Positions 58,706 to 64,000 of a DNA stretch of 64,000 nt are shown one piece after another (position 1 is the stretch's first letter; each line of letters opens with the position of its first letter). The notes beneath the pieces are model-generated. The model worked only from the letters and a program-made list of their open reading frames with translations. It had not been told where the DNA came from and did no database searches. Origin of the DNA: UBA1240 sp045599185. GTDB lineage: Bacteria; Spirochaetota; Spirochaetia; Treponematales; Treponemataceae. Position numbers and translations under genes: made by a program. The stretch spans positions 62,001-126,000 of the forward strand of contig JAZRVO010000006.1 in the NCBI GenBank assembly GCA_045599185.1. Direction: 5' to 3'.

Positions 58706-59293
58706 TTAACTGTTTTCCAGTTTTTTCTTAAAAATAAAAGTTTTGTATTCTTCAGTTTCCGTAGAAAACGGCGCGTAAGTTCCCTGGTCTGCAAGTTCGT
58801 AGCCGTGGGAAACGTACCAGCCAACGTTGCAGTCGCTGTCAGTCCACAAAAAAAGGTTTTTGAAGCCCTGCTGCTTAAAATATTCAGTTGCTTCGTCAAG
58901 GATTTTTTTGCCCCAGCCTTTCTGTGTGCTTATAAAAAGATCCAGCTTTACGTCATCGTCATTCATAAAGCCGTAAGCTTTTTCGTCCATCATGCAAAGG
59001 TATTCCCGGCTTAAATTGAACGAAAACTGCTGTTTTGGGGTAAGTTTTCGGTACTGTTCCTGCCACCAGGCTTCTGCGCTTATTTTGTCGCCTTTTTTAG
59101 AAGCGCAGGCAACAGCCATAAGCCTGCCGTTTTTTACCAGCTGAAACTGCATGTCATTGTCGTGCATGTCCATACGGATTACGGCTTCTGCGTAAATGCG
59201 GCGAAAACTTTCTTCCGCTTCCGGCGGTGTCCACAGGTCTTTTACCCTGTCTACAAGGGCAGAAATTCCATTAAAATCGAATTGTTCCAGCAT
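58706..59293 (-). CDS. Second GNAT-family N-acetyltransferase
   Basis: A 195-residue acetyltransferase. The acetyl-CoA loop is KLDLFISTQKGWGKKILDEA (K-G-W-G-K) and the C-terminal strand carries LFLWTDSDCNVGWYVSHGYE. Start ATG 59293 follows GGAG; the longer frame from 59356 has no such site. The substrate is unknown. It lies between the ZIP transporter gene and the other GNAT gene. Confidence 0.83.
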   Translation of the reverse strand: MLEQFDFNGISALVDRVKDLWTPPEAEESFRRIYAEAVIRMDMHDNDMQFQLVKNGRLMAVACASKKGDKISAEAWWQEQYRKLTPKQQFSFNLSREYLCMMDEKAYGFMNDDDVKLDLFISTQKGWGKKILDEATEYFKQQGFKNLFLWTDSDCNVGWYVSHGYELADQGTYAPFSTETEEYKTFIFKKKLENS

Positions 59294-59365
59294 TTTTTTC
59301 TCCGTTCTTTCACCGCCCATAGCAGGTTTTGGGTGCATTTGTATTTGTGGCGGCAAATGGCTGTT

Positions 59366-60154
59366 TCAGCCCAGCGCCACGTCCAGTACCATCATCAGTG
59401 AAAAACCAATCATGAACATGACTGTGGCAAAATTCGTGTGTTCCTTGCCTTCGGCCATTTCCGGCACAAGTTCTTCAACTACAACGTAAATCATTGCACC
59501 GGCGGCAAAGCTTAAAAGATACGGCAAAACCGGAATGATGAACCGGGCGAGCAGAATGGTAACAAGCCCTGCAACTGGTTCAACAATGCCGCTCAAAACG
59601 CCTTTCCAGCAGGCCTTTGCCTTGGATAGCCCGTTGCTGTGCAGCGGCATTGAAATAATTGCGCCTTCCGGAAAGTTCTGAATTGCAATGCCGATTGCCA
59701 GTGCAAGTGCGCCGGCTTCCGTAACCTGTGCCGCGCCTGTGTACCAGCCTGCGTATAAAACGCCTACAGCCATTCCTTCCGGAATATTGTGAAGTACAAC
59801 GGCTAGCACCATCATTGTTGTTTTCTGCAGGCTGCTTTTTGGGCCTTCTACGGTTTCGTTTAAGTGCATGTGGGGTGTAATTACGTCCAGCAAAAGCAAA
59901 AACAGCATGCCAAGGCAAAAACCGGCCACGGCAGGAATGAAACCAAGTTTGCCCATGCCGCTGTTCTGTGCCTGTTCCATTGCCGGAATCAGCAGGCTCC
60001 ACACGGCGGCCGCAATCATTACGCCGGCGGCAAAACCTGAAAGTGCCTTCTGCACGCCACCTTTCAGTTCTTTTTTCATGAAGAAAACGCATGCCGAACC
60101 AAGTGCCGTACCCAAAAACGGAATCAGTAATCCTTTTGCAATAATTCCAGTCAC
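59366..60154 (-). CDS. ZIP-family divalent metal transporter
   Basis: A 262-residue membrane protein with eight predicted helices. The metal site helices are HNIPEGMAVGVLYAG (helix 4) and AIQNFPEGAIISMPL (helix 5), as in ZupT, and the loop before helix 4 is short. ZIP proteins import zinc, iron or manganese. The start is GTG 60154 behind a perfect GGAGGT. It follows tetR by 31 bp on the same strand. Confidence 0.92.
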   Translation of the reverse strand: MTGIIAKGLLIPFLGTALGSACVFFMKKELKGGVQKALSGFAAGVMIAAAVWSLLIPAMEQAQNSGMGKLGFIPAVAGFCLGMLFLLLLDVITPHMHLNETVEGPKSSLQKTTMMVLAVVLHNIPEGMAVGVLYAGWYTGAAQVTEAGALALAIGIAIQNFPEGAIISMPLHSNGLSKAKACWKGVLSGIVEPVAGLVTILLARFIIPVLPYLLSFAAGAMIYVVVEELVPEMAEGKEHTNFATVMFMIGFSLMMVLDVALG

Positions 60155-60185
60155 AGTTACCTCCAGAAATTTTATGAAACCGGCT

Positions 60186-60815
60186 TTAGTCTTCGCAGGG
60201 AAGACCGAGCATATGCATGAACCCGAAATGAATGAAATCGTGAATGTTGCCGATAAAAACCAGCGCTTCTTCTTTATTCATTTTGTGCAGGACAATTTCT
60301 GCAAATGCATTGATGGTTGCGTTTGCAAAAAAGTGAATGGACATGTCATCAATAGCTTTTGTTATTTTGTATTTCTGTATCAGCCAGTGCATGGTTTTTA
60401 GCAGCGTGTTTGTGTATATATCCGAAATTTCTTCCAGAAATTTTTCGTGGGTGCTGCCTGCTGCTTTTGTTAAAAGCAGGGTGAATGCATCAAAGTTCTG
60501 GTACAAATATTCTATAAATGACAGAATTTCCTTTTGTTCGTCTTCGGAATGTGCCTGTCCCACAGGATTTTCCAGATTTTCGTGATTTTCAACGCTTCCT
60601 TCATTTATGATGGCAACTGTTTCTTCAATTGCGCCGTCAACAAGGGCACAAAAAAGCGTGTCTTTGTCTTTAAAGTGGCGGTACATTGCCCCGGTGGTTA
60701 AGCCTGCGTTTGCCGCAATTGTGCGCAGCGATGCCGCCATAAAGCCTTTTTCCAGAAATTCCGCTTTGGCACTTTGTAATATTTTTGTTTTTGTATTTTC
60801 TGCATTTTCAGCCAT
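60186..60815 (-). CDS. TetR-family repressor of the MMPL module
   Basis: A 209-residue regulator. The HTH (about 10-55) has FLEKGFMAASLRTIAANAGL followed by TTGAMYRHFKDKD. The C-terminal ligand domain is divergent. It is transcribed away from the MMPL transporter gene; the shared 155 bp hold three GATAAC/GTTATC operators. The promoter places +1 on the A of ATG; AAAGG lies only 2 nt before the ATG, too close for a Shine-Dalgarno sequence. Confidence 0.9.
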   Translation of the reverse strand: MAENAENTKTKILQSAKAEFLEKGFMAASLRTIAANAGLTTGAMYRHFKDKDTLFCALVDGAIEETVAIINEGSVENHENLENPVGQAHSEDEQKEILSFIEYLYQNFDAFTLLLTKAAGSTHEKFLEEISDIYTNTLLKTMHWLIQKYKITKAIDDMSIHFFANATINAFAEIVLHKMNKEEALVFIGNIHDFIHFGFMHMLGLPCED

Positions 60816-60821
60816 GCCTTT

Positions 60822-60850
60822 AATTTAAATGGAAAAATAAGACGCGTCAA
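60822..60850 (-). promoter_or_regulatory. tetR promoter, leaderless geometry
   Basis: Minus strand: TTGACG (60850-60845), a 17-bp spacer and TAAATT (60827-60822). Expected +1 is 60815, the A of the start codon. Confidence 0.65.
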
Positions 60851-60855
60851 TAAAA

Positions 60856-60876
60856 TTTGATAACACTGTTATCAAA
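60856..60876. promoter_or_regulatory. TetR operator 1
   Basis: TTTGATAACACTGTTATCAAA, symmetric around its central base. It sits 6 bp upstream of the tetR -35 box. Confidence 0.8.
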
Positions 60877-60891
60877 TTCTTGGGAATTCTA

Positions 60892-60920
60892 TTGACAGAT
60901 AACAGCGTTATCATTAAGAT
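60892..60920 (+). promoter_or_regulatory. Promoter of the MMPL transporter gene
   Basis: A perfect TTGACA (60892-60897), a 17-bp spacer and TAAGAT (60915-60920). Operator 2 fills the spacer and operator 3 covers the -10 and +1. Confidence 0.8.
60898..60912. promoter_or_regulatory. TetR operator 2
   Basis: GATAACAGCGTTATC, inside the spacer of the transporter promoter. Confidence 0.8.
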
Positions 60921-60932
60921 AACACCGTTATC
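60918..60932. promoter_or_regulatory. TetR operator 3
   Basis: GATAACACCGTTATC, exactly 20 bp after operator 2, so two DNA turns on the same helix face. Confidence 0.8.
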
Positions 60933-60970
60933 AAAATTTGTTAGTTTCAACTAACACTATGGAGGTAAAA

Positions 60971-63313
60971 ATGAAAGTTGCAAAATTAAACGAAATGTTT
61001 GAAAAGTTCGGACGTTTTCAGATAAAAAACCGCTGGGCTTTTATTATTGTTCTTTTTGTGTTTACGGTGGCTGCTTCGCTGGGGCTTACGCGCCTTAAGC
61101 TGAATAACGGCGAAGAAGACTGGTTTGACGACTGGGACACCGTAAAAATGAATCAGGATCACTTTGAAGAGATTTTTGGCAGTACGGATTCCGTAATTGC
61201 ATTTATTCAGGCGGAAGATGTCTTTGACCCGGAAGTTCTTGAAATGATTGACCGCCTTGGTGAACGGCTTTTGAACGAAGTGCCCTATGCTTCAAGCGTT
61301 ACTTCGCTTACAAGCCTTAGCGTGCCCATTGGCAATGACGACGGTTTTGACGTTGCAAACCCGTTTGAAAACGGCATTCCAGCCGACCCGGCGGAACTTG
61401 CAGAAAAAAAGGCTTTTATTTTAAGCCGCGAATCTTTGGTAAACGCCATCGTAAGCGAAGACGCTACGGAAACTTTTGTGGTTCTGAATCTTGAACAGTA
61501 TTCGGAAGACCTTGCAACGGCAATGAACAAAATTGTGCCGCCTGCTATGGCAATTTTCAATTCGGATGAGTTTAAATCGGATAAATACGAAATTCTTCCT
61601 TCCGGGCTTTCGTACACGGAATATGAAGAAGAAAAGGCGATGATGAGCCAGTGTGTTAGCCGCATTCTGATAGGTTTTGTCGTAATGGTTCTCTGCCTAA
61701 TTCTGTTTATCCGTTCTTTCCGCGGCGTTGTCGTTCCTGCCATTGCAACGGTTTTCGGCATCGCATCCATGATTGGCATTACCGCATGGCTAGGCATAGA
61801 AGGCAACACGATAATGATTATTCTTGTCGTTCTGCTTGCAATGGCGCTTGCCGTCGGCTATTCGGTTCACTATATAAACAGTTTCAAAATGGCTTTCCGC
61901 AAAACCGGCAAACGCAGGGAAGCCTGCATTGCCGGCGTGCGCGAATCCGGCTGGGCGATTCTTTTTACGGTAATTACGACAATCGGCAGCATGCTTTCGT
62001 TTTATGCCAGCGGCCTGCGCCCCATGCGCTGGGTTGCAGGAACTTCTGCGGCTTCGGTTTTTGGCGTTTACATGTACGTAATGATTCTTCTGCCGGTTTT
62101 TTACAGTTTTGGCAAAGACCGTGAACCGGACGCAAGTTCAAATGAAGAAGGCTTGACCAGAATTGACCTTGGCATAGAACGCATTGGCAATGCCGTTCTG
62201 AACAAAAAGTGGATTACTTTGATAGCAGGCATTCTTGTAATTGCGGTATGTGTTCCGGCTTTTTTCAAAATTGAAATTAACATGAACTATTCGGACATGA
62301 TGGGCGAAAAAACGCCGTATATTGCCCGGCTTATGCGCATTGCGCGTTCTCAGCTTGGCAGCCAGTACGCTTACGACGTGTTGATTGAGTTTGATGAAGA
62401 AGATGCGGTTAAAAATCCGGAAGTCCTTAAAAACATGGATATTTTGACGGAAAGAATCGGCGGGCTTCAGATGACGAAAATTTCCAGCGGAAAGCCGCGC
62501 GTAAGTTCCGTTACGAAAGTTGTAAAGGAAATGAACCGCACCTTAAATGAAGATAATCCTGAGTTTTACGCAATTCCGGACGAGCAGGACATGGTAAGCC
62601 AGATTATGTTCCTTTATGAAATTTCCGGCGGAACAGACCTGTATGATTATGTAAGCGAAGACTTTAAAGCCGCATATCTTCACGTAGAACTGCGCGATTA
62701 CGATGCAGAAGGCTGTGTTGCCGACGTTGCGGCAGTAGAGCAGTGGGTTCGCGAGCTGTTTCCGGGCACTGTAACAGGCGGCGTTGTTGGCGAAGTTATG
62801 CAGTATGCGGCAATGAACGGAAAAATGGTTCGCGGTTCGGTAAAGTCAATCGGTACATCGCTGGTAATTATTTTTGTCCTGATGTTCATTGCGTTCATGT
62901 CCTTAAGAACCGGGCTTATTGCAATGATTCCAAACGTTACGCCCGTAATTCTGATTGGCGGAATAATGGGTTACAATCACGTTCCGCTTGACATGATTAC
63001 AGCCCTGATTATGCCGATGATTCTGGGCATTGCGGTAGACGATACGATTCACTTTACGAACCATATAAAATACCATTTTGAACTTTGCGGCGATTACCGG
63101 CAGGCAATTCTGAATTCGTACCGGGAAATTGGCAAATCGATGATTATGACAACCGTCATTCTGTGTGCCATGTTCGGAATTTTCATTTTCAGTTCAATGA
63201 CGGCCTTGGTAAGAATTGGTTACATGTCGGTTATTGGTCTGGCCGGTGCCCTTGTTGCAGACTACACATTAACGCCTGTACTGCTGTATATTACAAAACC
63301 TTTCAAAAAATAG
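60971..63313 (+). CDS. MMPL/RND-superfamily exporter
   Basis: A 780-residue inner-membrane protein of the MMPL/HpnN branch of RND transporters. It has one helix near the N-terminus, a large periplasmic loop, five helices (about 220-385, including the sterol-sensing-like VVLLAMALAVGYSVHYINSF), then the same layout repeated (second block about 640-780, with GIAVDDTIHFTNHIKYH). Members move hydrophobic substrates such as hopanoids or lipids. GGAGG gives the start at 60971. The LolA-like gene downstream would carry the substrate across the periplasm. Confidence 0.9.
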   Translation: MKVAKLNEMFEKFGRFQIKNRWAFIIVLFVFTVAASLGLTRLKLNNGEEDWFDDWDTVKMNQDHFEEIFGSTDSVIAFIQAEDVFDPEVLEMIDRLGERLLNEVPYASSVTSLTSLSVPIGNDDGFDVANPFENGIPADPAELAEKKAFILSRESLVNAIVSEDATETFVVLNLEQYSEDLATAMNKIVPPAMAIFNSDEFKSDKYEILPSGLSYTEYEEEKAMMSQCVSRILIGFVVMVLCLILFIRSFRGVVVPAIATVFGIASMIGITAWLGIEGNTIMIILVVLLAMALAVGYSVHYINSFKMAFRKTGKRREACIAGVRESGWAILFTVITTIGSMLSFYASGLRPMRWVAGTSAASVFGVYMYVMILLPVFYSFGKDREPDASSNEEGLTRIDLGIERIGNAVLNKKWITLIAGILVIAVCVPAFFKIEINMNYSDMMGEKTPYIARLMRIARSQLGSQYAYDVLIEFDEEDAVKNPEVLKNMDILTERIGGLQMTKISSGKPRVSSVTKVVKEMNRTLNEDNPEFYAIPDEQDMVSQIMFLYEISGGTDLYDYVSEDFKAAYLHVELRDYDAEGCVADVAAVEQWVRELFPGTVTGGVVGEVMQYAAMNGKMVRGSVKSIGTSLVIIFVLMFIAFMSLRTGLIAMIPNVTPVILIGGIMGYNHVPLDMITALIMPMILGIAVDDTIHFTNHIKYHFELCGDYRQAILNSYREIGKSMIMTTVILCAMFGIFIFSSMTALVRIGYMSVIGLAGALVADYTLTPVLLYITKPFKK

Positions 63314-63360
63314 GCTGAAACTGTAAAAAGGCTTGTTTTCGGGTATAAAATGCAGCGTGC

Positions 63361-63409
63361 CCCGGATTCTTCCGGGTAACCATACAACTGAATCCTGAAA
63401 AATTTCAGG
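63361..63409 (+). other. Two small hairpins between the transporter and LolA-like genes
   Basis: CCCGGA-TTCT-TCCGGG (63361-63376) and CCTGAAA-AA-TTTCAGG (63394-63409), with the second ending 22 nt before the next ATG. There is no T run after either, so they look like intercistronic processing or stability elements. Confidence 0.5.
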
Positions 63410-63431
63410 GTGAAACTTTAAGGAGTTTAAT

Positions 63432-64000
63432 ATGAAAAAAACTTTCGCACTTTTGGGAACATTTTTAATCGCTTCGGCACTTTTTGCGCAGAGTCTTACA
63501 GGCTATGACATTGTAAAAAAAGCAGACGAAGTGCCTTCGCCAAAAACTTCTGCTTCGGTTGCAAAGCTGACAATTCATTCTAAAAAAGGCACAGACCGCA
63601 TTCGCGAAGTAATTATGAAAAGCAAGGATTACGGCGACGTTACCAAGGAAGTTATCGTTTTTACAACGCCAAAAGACGTTGCAGGCACAGGATATCTGAT
63701 GTTTGATTACGAAGATGAAAACAAAGACAGCGACAACTGGCTTTACATGCCTGCAATGAAAAAAACTCGCCGCATTGCTTCAAGCGGAACAGAAGCTGAA
63801 GGTTCGTTTATGGGTACGGATTTTACCTACGAAGACATGGGCGACAGAAAAATCAGCAAAGACGATTATACTTTGCTTGGCGAAGAAACCGTAGACGGCG
63901 TTGAATGCTACAAGGTTGACTGCGTAAGCAAGGCTCATACCGAAAAAGATCCGCGCCGCGTGGTTTTTATTGGCAAGGAAGACTTTATTCTGCGTAAATG
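63432..64000 (+). CDS. Outer-membrane lipoprotein-sorting (LolA-like) protein, partial
   Basis: The first 189 codons of a periplasmic protein that leaves the window. A signal peptide (cleavage after LFA, about residue 19) is followed by LTGYDIVKKADEVP, a VFTTPKDVAGTGYLMFDYED strand pair, WLYMPAMKKTRRIASSG and FMGTDFTYEDMGDR. These are landmarks of the LolA-like family that accompanies MMPL exporters. AAGGAG lies 6 nt upstream of the ATG. With the transporter and TetR it forms a probable lipid-export module. Confidence 0.85.
   Translation, partial: MKKTFALLGTFLIASALFAQSLTGYDIVKKADEVPSPKTSASVAKLTIHSKKGTDRIREVIMKSKDYGDVTKEVIVFTTPKDVAGTGYLMFDYEDENKDSDNWLYMPAMKKTRRIASSGTEAEGSFMGTDFTYEDMGDRKISKDDYTLLGEETVDGVECYKVDCVSKAHTEKDPRRVVFIGKEDFILRK

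Overview
The window reads as chromosomal DNA of a host-associated spirochete, most likely a gut or rumen Treponema. This is inferred from family content, since no rRNA or tRNA lies in the window. The indicators are an MglB-2-type sugar-binding lipoprotein with rearranged topology, a flagellar FliS/FlgN pair, many lipobox lipoproteins, HD-GYP phosphodiesterases, ThrH, an enlarged GlyA and secreted polysaccharidases (GH53, GH16, GH18). Gene density is high on both strands, and most operons end in clear hairpin terminators. No CRISPR array, rRNA, tRNA, IS transposase or phage was seen.

Layout. 1-9.3 kb: lipoproteins and secreted glycosidases (GH53 galactanase behind a 30-bp perfect palindrome, GH18, GH16), an HD-GYP protein with a CBM2-like outer domain, ASCH and DUF456 proteins, and thrH with an HD hydrolase. 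9.3-21 kb: M32 carboxypeptidase, a KamA/EpmB radical SAM protein, a divergent polysaccharide deacetylase, tsaD, an amidohydrolase, apt, the MglB-2-like lipoprotein and polA. 21-23.6 kb: an XRE-FliM fusion protein and flgN/fliS. 23.9-36 kb: a plus-strand housekeeping run (ftsH, a LolA-like gene, a RodZ-like gene, rimO, a receiver protein, pcrA, gatCAB). 36-55 kb: a peptide-binding lipoprotein, a PlsC-like acyltransferase, cls, glyA, hslO, an RpfG-like regulator, an RRM protein, an M28-like peptidase, pgi, argR, mutS2 and rsgA. 55.2-58.1 kb: an AT-rich accessory patch holding a 5'-truncated toxin-tip-like fragment, a secreted partner protein, a structured GC-rich RNA/terminator and a second gene remnant. 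58.1-64 kb: two GNAT acetyltransferases, a ZIP transporter and a TetR/MMPL/LolA-like lipid-export module with three identical-type operators.

The strongest unlisted signal is promoter architecture. Eleven genes have a -10 hexamer placed so that transcription should begin 0-3 nt from the start codon, with no usable Shine-Dalgarno sequence, which points to widespread leaderless mRNAs. The most unusual protein is the XRE-FliM fusion: an N-terminal HTH sits where FliM would carry its CheY-binding peptide. Two dispersed intergenic repeat families, structured leaders ahead of glyA and the RRM gene, and the toxin-cassette scar are the other main observations.
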